This document shows positions 7,580 through 13,681 of a stretch of DNA of 17,918 nt, one piece after another. The first letter of the stretch is position 1; each line of letters begins with the position of its first letter. The DNA is from Patescibacteria group bacterium (GTDB lineage Bacteria > Patescibacteriota > Minisyncoccia > Phycocordibacterales > PALSA-1337), in contig SCTV01000060.1 of NCBI GenBank assembly GCA_004298345.1, positions 1 to 17,918 of the forward strand, written 5' to 3'. A program made the position numbers and the translations under genes. The notes under the pieces were generated by a model, which had not been told where the DNA came from, did no database searches, and saw only the letters and a list, made by a program, of their open reading frames with translations.

Positions 7580-7585
7580 CTACCC

Positions 7586-7642
7586 ATGGTATTGTCCACT
7601 CTGGAATTCTTTGAACAACTTACGAAGGAAAACACCTTATGA
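7586..7642 (+). CDS. Short 18-codon upstream ORF overlapping the next start
   Basis: ATG at 7586, 6 nt after a TACTCT -10 box. It encodes MVLSTLEFFEQLTKENTL and stops at TGA 7640-7642. That stop overlaps the next gene's ATG (7639-7641) as ATGA. The Shine-Dalgarno of the next gene (AAGGA, about 7625-7629) lies within this ORF. This is the layout of translational coupling by a leader peptide. The peptide itself has no recognised function. Whether it is translated is an inference. Confidence 0.45.
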   Translation: MVLSTLEFFEQLTKENTL

Positions 7643-8304
7643 GCGCAAAACACAAAGCAGGTCTCGGTCGCATTGAATCAATGGACGTGGATCCAGTAGC
7701 CTTTGTTTCCAGCACAATTATCGCTATAGCCGGGACGATTCGCCCGATCTATCCGGTCATGTGTATGTCCACAGACATGACGAGTTTGTGTAAGACGCCG
7801 GAATATCCGATTGTCACACACTACCAAGTGCGAGGCATTTTTCGGGGTCCTCATGGTTTGGTCCAGTCACTTCCGCACTTGATGCTCCTCGATCGAAACC
7901 GCATTTTGGACATGTCTCGATCTCAGGAAGTTTCTACTCGCAGTATGTGCTACTGGAATGTCATCCTTGAGGGTGTCCGCCGTTTCGTCCACGGACATGT
8001 CCTTGCTCCCGATGATTTGTTGCCAGCGTCATTATTACAACGGATTTGCCGTAAGGATGCTACCGTCGAGCCTTTGCGGCAGAGGTTGGTGCACGGTCTC
8101 TATGTCGAGGGTGGGGCGAGTGAAGGAGAGCTACGCACAGAGATCGATGTTCAGACGGCCGCCATAGTTACTCAAGCGGCCATGATGAAGATTGTCTGCT
8201 CGCGGGGACAAGTTTTGTATGAAGAGCTCGTTCCTTTTTTAACCATGGGGAAGGGTGTTCTGACTCCATCTGTCGAGAAGGGTATCCTGTCCTTCTTTGA
8301 GTAG
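7639..8304 (+). CDS. Hypothetical protein with Shine-Dalgarno, unknown function
   Basis: 221 residues, not recognised. It begins MSAKHKAGLGRIESMD, has a hydrophobic patch AFVSSTIIAIAGTI (about 22-35), a cysteine/methionine-rich stretch YPVMCMSTDMTSLC (about 39-52), and a mixed alpha/beta C-terminal half with EIDVQTAAIVTQAAMMKIVC. There is no clear signal peptide or catalytic motif. Unlike most genes here it has a Shine-Dalgarno (AAGGA about 9 nt before ATG), and it is richer in G and C with more C-ending codons. An intrinsic terminator (8306-8332) follows the stop at once, so it is a separate transcription unit. Its start region resembles that of the gene at 10386. Confidence 0.75.
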   Translation: MSAKHKAGLGRIESMDVDPVAFVSSTIIAIAGTIRPIYPVMCMSTDMTSLCKTPEYPIVTHYQVRGIFRGPHGLVQSLPHLMLLDRNRILDMSRSQEVSTRSMCYWNVILEGVRRFVHGHVLAPDDLLPASLLQRICRKDATVEPLRQRLVHGLYVEGGASEGELRTEIDVQTAAIVTQAAMMKIVCSRGQVLYEELVPFLTMGKGVLTPSVEKGILSFFE

Positions 8305-8305
8305 T

Positions 8306-8332
8306 GCTATCCTCGAGGTAGCTTTTTATTTT
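8306..8332 (+). terminator. Intrinsic terminator directly before rluA-type gene
   Basis: Arms GCTATC (8306-8311) and GGTAGC (8317-8322), loop CTCGA, followed by TTTTTATTTT. It begins 2 nt after the stop of the upstream gene and ends 6 nt before the next ATG. The TATTTT in its tail is also at the right distance (6 nt) to act as a -10 box for a leaderless start at 8339. Confidence 0.7.
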
Positions 8333-8338
8333 ACGAAT

Positions 8339-9004
8339 ATGCAACCAGAAATTCTTTACGAAGATAATCATGTGATTGTGGTCAATAAACCATCAGGAGT
8401 TTTGGTGCAGGGCGATGATACGATGGAAGATTGTCTTTTGGAGCAAGTAAAAAGATTTATCAAGACTCGTGATAATAAACCCGGTAATGTTTTTCTTGGG
8501 CTCGTACACCGACTTGACCGAAATGTGTCCGGGGTAATTCTTTTCGCAAAGACGAGTAAGGGTGCATCGCGTTTATCAGAACAATTTCGTCTTCACACTG
8601 CCGAAAAGATATATCATGCGTGGGTAGCTGGTGTGCCGGTAAAAAAATCAGCTACCCTCACCCATTTTCTGCTCAAAAATGAGCAAAATAATAAAACAGC
8701 AGTCTACGAGTCGGAAATTCACGGCGCTCAGTATGCCGAACTTCATTATGAGATCGTAAAAACAATTGGCGATTTTTCTCTTTTAAAAATTCGATTAGAG
8801 ACTGGCCGGCCGCACCAGATTCGGGCTCAGCTCGGCTACATTGGGCATCCGATACTGGGGGACGGTAAATATGGTTCCAAAATTTCTTTGCCCGATAAAC
8901 GGATGGCACTGGTAGCCACCTCACTTTCTTTTTTGACTGCCACAGGGGGTGAAAAAAGAACGATAGAAGTGCCGATACTGGAGTTTCCGCCTGAGTTACA
9001 ATAA
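8339..9004 (+). CDS. RluA-family RNA pseudouridine synthase
   Basis: 221 residues. It opens with the catalytic-domain start ILYEDNHVIVVNKPSGVLVQ (no N-terminal S4 domain), followed by the active-site motif LVHRLDRNVSGVILFAKT with catalytic Asp in HRLD, and RLETGRPHQIRAQLGYIGHPILGD near the C terminus. All three are RluA-family signatures. The target uridine (23S rRNA or tRNA) cannot be read from the sequence; single-domain members resemble RluA/TruC. The ATG at 8339 is chosen because upstream residues (an in-frame start at 8297) overlap the previous stop and terminator and do not look conserved. Confidence 0.93.
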   Translation: MQPEILYEDNHVIVVNKPSGVLVQGDDTMEDCLLEQVKRFIKTRDNKPGNVFLGLVHRLDRNVSGVILFAKTSKGASRLSEQFRLHTAEKIYHAWVAGVPVKKSATLTHFLLKNEQNNKTAVYESEIHGAQYAELHYEIVKTIGDFSLLKIRLETGRPHQIRAQLGYIGHPILGDGKYGSKISLPDKRMALVATSLSFLTATGGEKRTIEVPILEFPPELQ

Positions 9005-9047
9005 GCGGGTTTGCTCAAAAATCTCCAAAATGGCAAAAAATTGAAAA

Positions 9048-9130
9048 TGGCTCAATAGAGCCACGCTGAATGGCTCAGTGAGCCATTCAAACCTAGCTCC
9101 ATACACTGATTATACGCACGTGCGCATAAT
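9048..9130. repeat. GGCTCA-type palindromic cluster, copy 1
   Basis: In the 181-nt gap between the convergent rluA-type gene and the small membrane gene. First hairpin: TGGCTC (9048-9053), AATA, GAGCCA (9058-9063). Second: TGAATGGCTCA (9067-9077), G, TGAGCCATTCA (9079-9089). Third: a 20-nt near-palindrome around GCACGTGC (9111-9130, one mismatched pair). The first two match in order and core the pair at 13682-13767. Confidence 0.75.
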
Positions 9131-9177
9131 TAATGTATACGTGATGAGTAGTCTTTGTAAAAAAATTAAAATAAAAA

Positions 9178-9205
9178 ACCGCCAATTACTTTGTCGGTGG
9201 GCGGT
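9178..9205 (-). terminator. Minus-strand terminator overlapping a small gene's stop
   Basis: On the minus strand, arms ACCGCC and GGCGGT enclose a 16-nt loop and are followed by TTTTTATTTT. The upstream arm and the stop TAA (9188-9186) of the small membrane gene lie within the hairpin. The stem is short, so strength is uncertain. Confidence 0.55.
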
Positions 9206-9392
9206 GGAGCTCCTTTGTTCGCAAGTATTCGCCAGTGAAAAAGGCTAAGATTCCTAATGGCCCTGTCCACCAAGCTATTTCCCAAAAGAGCAGGCTTTCT
9301 GATGGGATAGCGATCGCAAGGCTCGCAAAGCAGACCAGCATCAGGGCTGTGCCCAGCAGGATTAGTTTGCAACAGAAGTCTAAAATTTTCAT
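9186..9392 (-). CDS. Small two-helix membrane protein, unknown
   Basis: 68 residues from the ATG at 9392: MKILDFCCKLILLGTAL continues into a first hydrophobic helix (about residues 5-27), then a second (about 32-50, LFWEIAWWTGPLGILAFF), then a polar tail RTKELHRPPTK. It is not a recognised family. Support for a real gene is the hydrophobic pattern, the minus-strand terminator overlapping its stop, and the lack of any other gene in the gap. A longer reading from ATG 9431 would overlap the folD promoter, so the shorter start is preferred. Confidence 0.5.
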   Translation of the reverse strand: MKILDFCCKLILLGTALMLVCFASLAIAIPSESLLFWEIAWWTGPLGILAFFTGEYLRTKELHRPPTK

Positions 9393-9444
9393 CCGCGCAA
9401 AAGGATAGCATACAATAGGCTTTATGTACATCGTCTATAAATAT

Positions 9445-9452
9445 GCTACTCT
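9445..9452 (+). promoter_or_regulatory. Extended -10 promoter of folD
   Basis: TGC-TACTCT is followed by ATACCC and the ATG at 9459. The -35 region is weak (TGTACA at 9425-9430, 16-nt spacing). The 6-nt distance from -10 to ATG implies a leaderless folD mRNA. Confidence 0.6.
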
Positions 9453-9458
9453 ATACCC

Positions 9459-10322
9459 ATGTCAGGACAGATTTTAGAAGGAATATCACTACGAGACGCT
9501 ACGATTCAACGTCTTTCGGCTAGGGTAAAAACTTTGTCAGCTCAGCCGACTTTGGTGGTGGTTCAGATCGGTGATCGAGCTGACTCTGTAGCATACATCA
9601 AGGCCAAGAAATCTTTTGGTGAGAAGATCGGTGCTCGGGTGATCCACGAAATGCTTCCAGAAAAAGTTTCGTCAGATGCGGTAGTTTCTTGTATTAAAAA
9701 ACATAACACTGATCATTCGGTACACGGTATTATTGTGCAGTTGCCTTTGCCAGTACATCTCGATCAGCACACTATTCTTGAGGCGATTGATCCAAAAAAG
9801 GATGTCGATGGTTTGACGAGCACACATACACAAGAGCTTTGGGAAGATGGTTCTGAGATTGTATTGCCAGCGACCACGCGGGGGATTTTGTCCTTACTGG
9901 ATTGTTATCAGATCCCAGTAGAAGGTAAGAAAGTGGTAATCGTTGGGCGTTCAGTGCTCGTGGGTAAGCCGACCGCGATGGCGTTTTTGAATAGGAACGC
10001 AACGGTAACTATTTGTCATCGAGGTACCCAAAATCTATCCGAAGAAACTCTCCGTGCGGATATTTTAATCGTGGCAATCGGCAAGCCGCATTTTATTACC
10101 AAAGATTTTGTACGAGAAGGCCAGGTGGTGATTGATGTGGGAATCAATACTCTTGCTGACGGCAAACTTCAGGAAGAAGTGGGGAAGAGAAAGCTCGTGG
10201 GTGATGTTGATTTTGAAAATGTTTCAAAGATCGTTTCTGCGATCAGCCCGGTCCCGGGTGGAGTAGGTGCAATGACCGTCGCATCTCTTTTTGAAAATTT
10301 GCTTGATCTGACGGGAGAATAG
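9459..10322 (+). CDS. folD: Bifunctional methylene-THF dehydrogenase/methenyl-THF cyclohydrolase
   Basis: 287 residues, full length. The active-site Tyr and Lys are Y46 and K50 in SVAYIKAKK. Other family blocks are GIIVQLPLP (90-98), PKKDVDGL (112-119), the NADP-binding VVIVGRSVLVGKPTAM, and the C-terminal PVPGGVGAMTVASLFEN. The enzyme interconverts 5,10-methylene-THF, methenyl-THF and 10-formyl-THF in the cytoplasm, so it links serine-derived one-carbon units (glyA, 17396) with purine and formyl-Met-tRNA synthesis. Two usually conserved spots differ: the common PCTP-type stretch reads PATT, and the common GGVGPMT reads GGVGAMT. Catalytic residues are otherwise kept, so activity is likely. 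It is transcribed from its own extended -10 promoter. Confidence 0.96.
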   Translation: MSGQILEGISLRDATIQRLSARVKTLSAQPTLVVVQIGDRADSVAYIKAKKSFGEKIGARVIHEMLPEKVSSDAVVSCIKKHNTDHSVHGIIVQLPLPVHLDQHTILEAIDPKKDVDGLTSTHTQELWEDGSEIVLPATTRGILSLLDCYQIPVEGKKVVIVGRSVLVGKPTAMAFLNRNATVTICHRGTQNLSEETLRADILIVAIGKPHFITKDFVREGQVVIDVGINTLADGKLQEEVGKRKLVGDVDFENVSKIVSAISPVPGGVGAMTVASLFENLLDLTGE

Positions 10323-10385
10323 TCTCATCTTAAGCTTTACTTTTCTATCTAAACGTATTACTCTAGAAAAAGGAAAGGAGGCATT

Positions 10386-10925
10386 ATGCCTGCAAAAAAC
10401 AAAACCAAAGATGAAAAGCTGGCGTGGAGAAAGTTGAAATGGCGACGAGACCTGGTTGGCGGGACAATCGAGGTGTTTGTGAACTGCAGTTTCAATTCCA
10501 CATTACACAGCTTTACTCGAGGGACGTTCCGGAGTATGCGTTGGGCATGGGGTCGGCCACTCCGGTTCCGGTTTACCAAGGCTCAGGAGTGTCTGTCTGG
10601 CGAGGGTAAACTTCGGCCGTGGGAGAAGTCCAAACGGAAAGATTACACCTATCGGCGTCAAGGGCTCCACGAGCACCGCACTTGGGCGGAGGAAGTCGAG
10701 CAGATGGGTAGCCTGTGGAAGCGGGGCGAAGTCCTCTACTTCTACTTGCCTGATGGTGTCAGGATTGCTCTCTATCCGGTCGGAGTGACGGTCCCGAAAA
10801 AGCCGTTCTTCTACCAAACACTGGCCGAAATTAAAGCCACGAACGCGATGCTCGGTCTCCGTGTCGAACAGATCATCGCAAGGTTCGTTAAAGGCAAGGG
10901 TCGCCAGAGGTCCACACGCAAGTGA
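10386..10925 (+). CDS. Hypothetical basic protein with strong Shine-Dalgarno
   Basis: 179 residues, very basic and tryptophan/arginine-rich, for example KLAWRKLKWRRDLVGG near residues 11-26, and RGTFRSMRWAWGRPLRFRF. It has no signal peptide, membrane helix or catalytic motif that I recognise. The C terminus is Lys/Arg-rich (KGKGRQRSTRK), which suggests nucleic-acid or ribosome contact (inference). It has the best Shine-Dalgarno of the window, AAAGGAGG, 4 nt before the ATG. A likely promoter (TTTACT, 17 nt, TACTCT) lies about 25-50 nt upstream. Base and codon use is more GC-rich than its neighbours. The start resembles that of the gene at 7639 (M-x-AK-x-K). Confidence 0.75.
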   Translation: MPAKNKTKDEKLAWRKLKWRRDLVGGTIEVFVNCSFNSTLHSFTRGTFRSMRWAWGRPLRFRFTKAQECLSGEGKLRPWEKSKRKDYTYRRQGLHEHRTWAEEVEQMGSLWKRGEVLYFYLPDGVRIALYPVGVTVPKKPFFYQTLAEIKATNAMLGLRVEQIIARFVKGKGRQRSTRK

Positions 10926-11004
10926 TTGGATCTTTTTTATTGACCATTTTACTCTGAAATATCTTTCCTTAAGCAACGTCTTCTGATATGATACTCCGTA
11001 CATT

Positions 11005-11025
11005 CGATATAAGGTCGGTATATCG
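11005..11025. promoter_or_regulatory. 21-nt dyad upstream of the SIMPL gene, possible operator
   Basis: Arms CGATATA and TATATCG separated by AGGTCGG, 33 nt before the ATG at 11059. The size and symmetry suit a dimeric repressor site, but it may simply be AT-rich promoter sequence. No protein binding can be inferred. Confidence 0.35.
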
Positions 11026-11058
11026 TATCTATTATTAAGACATAACTTTATATCATTT

Positions 11059-11865
11059 ATGAATGAATCAGCCGTTAGTATGTTTCAAAGTAAGACCGCT
11101 CGAGTAATCGTAGGTGTTTTAGGAGTGCTTATTTGTTTTTTGGTTTTGGTAAAAACAATGCATGAGTATCGAAAATATACTCTTGCGGGAAGCGGTACTA
11201 GCGCCACCAACACTATCACGGTAAACGGCGAGTCTGAGGTTTTTGCGGTGCCTGATATTGCAACTTTTACCTATACAGTCAATGAGCTGGCAAAAACAGT
11301 TCCGGCCGCACAAAAAGTTGCAACCGAAAAAGCCAACAAGGCAGTAGAATTTCTAAAAAAAAGCGGTGTGGCAGAAAAAGATATTCAGACTACAGGTTAC
11401 AACATTTCTCCACAGTATGATTATCTTTCAGCACCATGTACTCAATATGGTTGTCCGGGCGGAAAGTCAGTGTTCAAAGGGTATGAAGTTAGTCAGACAG
11501 TGGCGGTAAAGGTGCGCAAGATTGAAGATGCAGGCACCATTCTCGCGGGTATTGGTGAGCTCAATGTGACAAATTTGAGCGGACTTCAGTTTACAGTAGA
11601 CAAGGAGAATGAATTTGTCGCGGAGGCTCGCAAGAAAGCTATCAACGAGGCGAAGACAAAGGCAAAGATTCTTGCCGATGATCTCGGTGTCTCTATCGTT
11701 CGAGTGGTAAGCTTTTCTGAAGGCGGAGACTTTCCTCGACCATACTACTCAAAGGCACTCATGATGGACGCTGCTGTCGGTGGTATGGGTGGCGGTGCAC
11801 CAGAAATCTCGACAGGTGAAAACAAAATTACTTCGCAAGTTTCTATTACGTACGAAATACGCTAA
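11059..11865 (+). CDS. SIMPL (DUF541) domain protein, membrane-anchored
   Basis: 268 residues. One N-terminal transmembrane segment (VIVGVLGVLICFLVLVKTM, about 16-34) is followed by an exported SIMPL domain starting ITVNGESEVFAVPDIATF (about 53-70), with VAVKVRKIEDAGTILAGIG and the helical AEARKKAINEAKTKAKILADDLGV (about 189-212). The tail is glycine-rich (GGMGGGAPEIS) and ends in a beta strand, ITSQVSITYEIR. The loop with two cysteines (APCTQYGCPGG) could form a disulfide outside the cell. The domain is widespread with poorly defined roles in envelope or stress functions. Upstream is a 21-nt dyad. Downstream, 76 nt on, is a 50-residue membrane peptide. Confidence 0.9.
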   Translation: MNESAVSMFQSKTARVIVGVLGVLICFLVLVKTMHEYRKYTLAGSGTSATNTITVNGESEVFAVPDIATFTYTVNELAKTVPAAQKVATEKANKAVEFLKKSGVAEKDIQTTGYNISPQYDYLSAPCTQYGCPGGKSVFKGYEVSQTVAVKVRKIEDAGTILAGIGELNVTNLSGLQFTVDKENEFVAEARKKAINEAKTKAKILADDLGVSIVRVVSFSEGGDFPRPYYSKALMMDAAVGGMGGGAPEISTGENKITSQVSITYEIR

Positions 11866-11941
11866 AGAATTTCATCTGAGCAGAGGGAGGTGGTGGAAGG
11901 GGATACGGTTCCTTATTATTCATTTTTAAAATAACACTCAC

Positions 11942-12094
11942 ATGCTTATAACAATTGCATTTCTACTTATCGTACTCTGGCTCATTGGATTTATCGGATT
12001 CCATGTACTTGGTTCGTTTATCCACCTCTTGCTCGTAGTGGCAATTATCATGTTTTTGATACGAATCATTCAAGGTAGAAATCCGATAGATTAG
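11942..12094 (+). CDS. Small lmo0937-type (DUF5670-like) membrane protein
   Basis: 50 residues in two hydrophobic segments: LITIAFLLIVLWLIGFIGF (about 2-20), then HVLGSFIHLLLVVAIIMFLI (21-40), ending RIIQGRNPID. The order VLWLIGFIGFHVLG..IHLLLVVAI..LIR..G is the pattern of the tiny lmo0937 family, whose function is not established. The position between the SIMPL gene and secE, with no competing frame, supports it. I matched it from memory of the family; a profile search would settle it. Confidence 0.75.
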   Translation: MLITIAFLLIVLWLIGFIGFHVLGSFIHLLLVVAIIMFLIRIIQGRNPID

Positions 12095-12310
12095 GATCGA
12101 AAGAGTAGAAGGAATCATCTTACAAAGCTCCCAAACACCAGAAATTTTCTACTGAAAATTTCTGGTGTCGCGAAACAAAGCATCTAAAAAAGAGACTTTC
12201 ACATCGGTAGATGATGTGTCCCTGTAGACGGCACAGGACGGGAGCTGAGACTTGAGAGATTTCTTACCAAAGAAATACTCGTGCTCTTTTTTGGTGATGG
12301 CACGAAACTG
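12095..12310 (+). other. Gene-free stretch with several hairpins, possible structured RNA
   Basis: No convincing gene. It holds a 15-bp hairpin (12135-12149 with 12154-12168, loop TACT) lacking a T tract. Four small stems follow: CACATC with GATGTG, GTCC-TGT with ACAGGAC (one bulged C), GAGATTTCTT with AAGAAATACTC (one extra base), and CGTGC with GCACG. Tandem hairpins before secE-nusG could be an untranslated RNA or a leader. I found no tRNA features: no T-loop GTTCGA and no acceptor stem. Confidence 0.35.
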
Positions 12311-12339
12311 TTGACAGCGGTGGGAAAAGGGAGTATTCT
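12311..12339 (+). promoter_or_regulatory. Promoter of the secE-nusG-rplK operon
   Basis: TTGACA (12311-12316), 17-nt spacer, TATTCT (12334-12339). A start near 12346 would give a leader of about 37 nt. The bases after the -10 (ATACCCAT) repeat those at folD. Confidence 0.85.
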
Positions 12340-12350
12340 ATACCCATATT

Positions 12351-12380
12351 ACCCCTCGCGGGGTTTTTTAATAAAAAACC
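12351..12380 (+). promoter_or_regulatory. Attenuator-like leader of secE
   Basis: Hairpin 1: ACCCC (12351-12355), loop TCGC, GGGGT (12360-12364), followed by a T run to 12369, which is a terminator shape. Hairpin 2: GGTTTTTT (12362-12369), AAT, AAAAAACC (12373-12380), which shares the G's and T's with hairpin 1. The two are mutually exclusive. The start codon follows 2 nt after hairpin 2. Alternatively it ends transcripts coming from upstream. Confidence 0.5.
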
Positions 12381-12382
12381 AT

Positions 12383-12562
12383 ATGCAAATTGTCGATTAT
12401 ATCAAGGATACAAAGGGTGAATTGACGCATGTTAGCTGGCCTTCAAAGCGCCAAGCCATTTTCTATACTATTTTTGTGGTGGTTATTTCTGTTGTCACCG
12501 CCTTTTTTCTCGGTTTTTTTGATTACATCTTCTCAATCGGGCTTGGTAAGCTAATCTCATAA
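12383..12562 (+). CDS. secE: Preprotein translocase subunit SecE
   Basis: 59 residues, the short single-helix form of SecE. An amphipathic N-terminal part with the conserved ELTHVSWPSKRQA (about 13-25) is followed by one transmembrane helix (IFYTIFVVVISVVTAFFLGFFDYIF, about 26-50). It clamps SecY in the membrane translocon. The order secE-nusG-rplK is the classic bacterial one. The ATG at 12383 is chosen because residues before it come from the leader hairpins and a longer in-frame start would run through the promoter. It ends 4 nt before nusG. Confidence 0.95.
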   Translation: MQIVDYIKDTKGELTHVSWPSKRQAIFYTIFVVVISVVTAFFLGFFDYIFSIGLGKLIS

Positions 12563-12566
12563 CACC

Positions 12567-13112
12567 ATGTCAAAACAACAACTTGAAGGACAGAGAAATT
12601 GGTATGCCATTCATACCTATGCTGGATATGAAAATGCAGTAGTGCGAAATCTAAAACAGCGCATCGAGTCTCTTGGCATGGAGGATAAGATTTTCAATGT
12701 GTTGGTTCCGACCGAAAAAACCGTAAAAGTTAAAGGTGGTAAGCGAGTAGAGGAGGATCAAAAAATCTACCCAGGGTATATTCTCGTGGATATGATTGTG
12801 ACCGATGATTCATGGTACGTAGTGCGCAACACTCCTCGGGTGACCGGTTTCGTCGGGTCAGGAGTCACTCCAGTACCGCTCGAAAAGAAAGAAGTTGATC
12901 AACTTTTGGGACGAATGAACACCAAGACAGTGAAGCATACGATCGATCTGGCTCCGGACGATGCAGTTATTATCACTGACGGGCCATTTAAAGAGCTTGA
13001 AGGTAAGGTGTCTGAAGTGGACGCCGAGAGAGGCAAGGTAAAGGTACTTGTTTCGATGTTTGGTCGTGAGACTCCAGTAGAGCTCGACTTCTTGCAAATC
13101 AAGAAGATTTAG
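12567..13112 (+). CDS. nusG: Transcription termination/antitermination factor NusG
   Basis: 181 residues. The N-terminal NGN domain starts RNWYAIHTYAGYENAVVRNL (about 10-29) and has YPGYILVDM and VRNTPRVTGFVG. A C-terminal KOW domain has DGPFKELEGKVSEVDAERGKVKVLVSMFGR. NusG binds RNA polymerase, suppresses pausing and can bind Rho or ribosomal protein S10. It lies between secE and rplK as usual. Because it acts on termination, the attenuator-like leader upstream could give feedback (inference). Confidence 0.97.
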   Translation: MSKQQLEGQRNWYAIHTYAGYENAVVRNLKQRIESLGMEDKIFNVLVPTEKTVKVKGGKRVEEDQKIYPGYILVDMIVTDDSWYVVRNTPRVTGFVGSGVTPVPLEKKEVDQLLGRMNTKTVKHTIDLAPDDAVIITDGPFKELEGKVSEVDAERGKVKVLVSMFGRETPVELDFLQIKKI

Positions 13113-13193
13113 GGTATTGTGTGACTCACCTCGTGCTTCTCGGGGAAGTCTCGTAAATCTAGTATTTTAATCTTGAATTTTAAACTTAATCCC

Positions 13194-13616
13194 ATGGCAA
13201 AGAAAATTACAAAAAAACTAAAGCTCCAGATTGCCGGCGGAAAGGCAAACCCAGCACCTCCAGTGGGTCCTGCGCTCGGTCAGGCCGGAGTGAATATCGG
13301 TGAATTCGTAAAGCGTTTTAATGACGCAACAAAGACTATGGTGGGAGATATTGTTCCTGTCGAAATCTCTGTCTATGAAGACCGAACATTCGACTTTATT
13401 TTAAAAACTCCTCCCGCATCGAGCCTTATTCTAAAAGCGATCGGCAAGGAAAAGGGTTCTGGTAAGCCAAACTCAGCAAAGATCGGTACTATCAGCAAAG
13501 CAAAGATTCGAGAGATTGCTGAAAAGAAACTTCCTGATCTCAACGCCAACGATATCAATGCAGCGATGAAGATTATCGAAGGTTCTGCACGAAGTATGGG
13601 GGTGGATGTTAAATAA
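13194..13616 (+). CDS. rplK: Large-subunit ribosomal protein uL11
   Basis: 140 residues, a normal length. The N-terminal domain has LKLQIAGGKANPAPPVGPALGQAGVNI (about 9-35). The C-terminal rRNA-binding domain has KTPPASSLILKA, SGKPNSAKIGTISKAKIREIAEKK and the end AMKIIEGSARSMGVDV. It forms the stalk base and GTPase-associated centre. The ATG at 13194 is used; an in-frame TTG at 13173 adds seven residues that are not family-like. rplA, the usual next gene, is absent: a strong terminator follows instead. Confidence 0.97.
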   Translation: MAKKITKKLKLQIAGGKANPAPPVGPALGQAGVNIGEFVKRFNDATKTMVGDIVPVEISVYEDRTFDFILKTPPASSLILKAIGKEKGSGKPNSAKIGTISKAKIREIAEKKLPDLNANDINAAMKIIEGSARSMGVDVK

Positions 13617-13632
13617 ATTTGGACATACAAAA

Positions 13633-13670
13633 AGCAAAAACCGCCGGCGAGTACGCCGGCGGTTTTTGCT
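13633..13670. terminator. Terminator after rplK
   Basis: A 17-bp perfect stem, AGCAAAAACCGCCGGCG (13633-13649) and its complement (13654-13670), loop AGTA. The T run is part of the right arm. It ends the secE-nusG-rplK operon. Confidence 0.9.
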
Positions 13671-13681
13671 GGCCAAAGGGA

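Larger units (their letters stand above)
7451..7585. repeat. Nested three-tier inverted repeat around a terminator
   Basis: Outer arms GGGTAGAGA (7451-7459) and TCTCTACCC (7577-7585). Middle arms TTTATGATTTAC (7472-7483) and GTAAATCGTAAA (7553-7564), 12 bp with one G-T pair. Inner arms of 17 bp at 7502-7518 and 7522-7538 with loop ATA. The spacers between outer and middle arms are both 12 nt. The whole is one 135-nt dyad. It resembles a decayed palindromic or MITE-like insertion, though no target-site duplication is evident. Confidence 0.75.

Noticed and set aside
9166..9411. A second minus-strand frame overlapping the small membrane gene
   Set aside because: It is polar with no family pattern and runs through the terminator; the other frame gives clear membrane helices.
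10503..11003. A 166-codon minus-strand frame opposite the unknown gene at 10386
   Set aside because: The plus-strand gene has a strong Shine-Dalgarno and promoter; the minus frame has neither and no family-like sequence.
12095..12380. A tRNA (often found before secE)
   Set aside because: No T-loop consensus, no acceptor stem and no CCA end.
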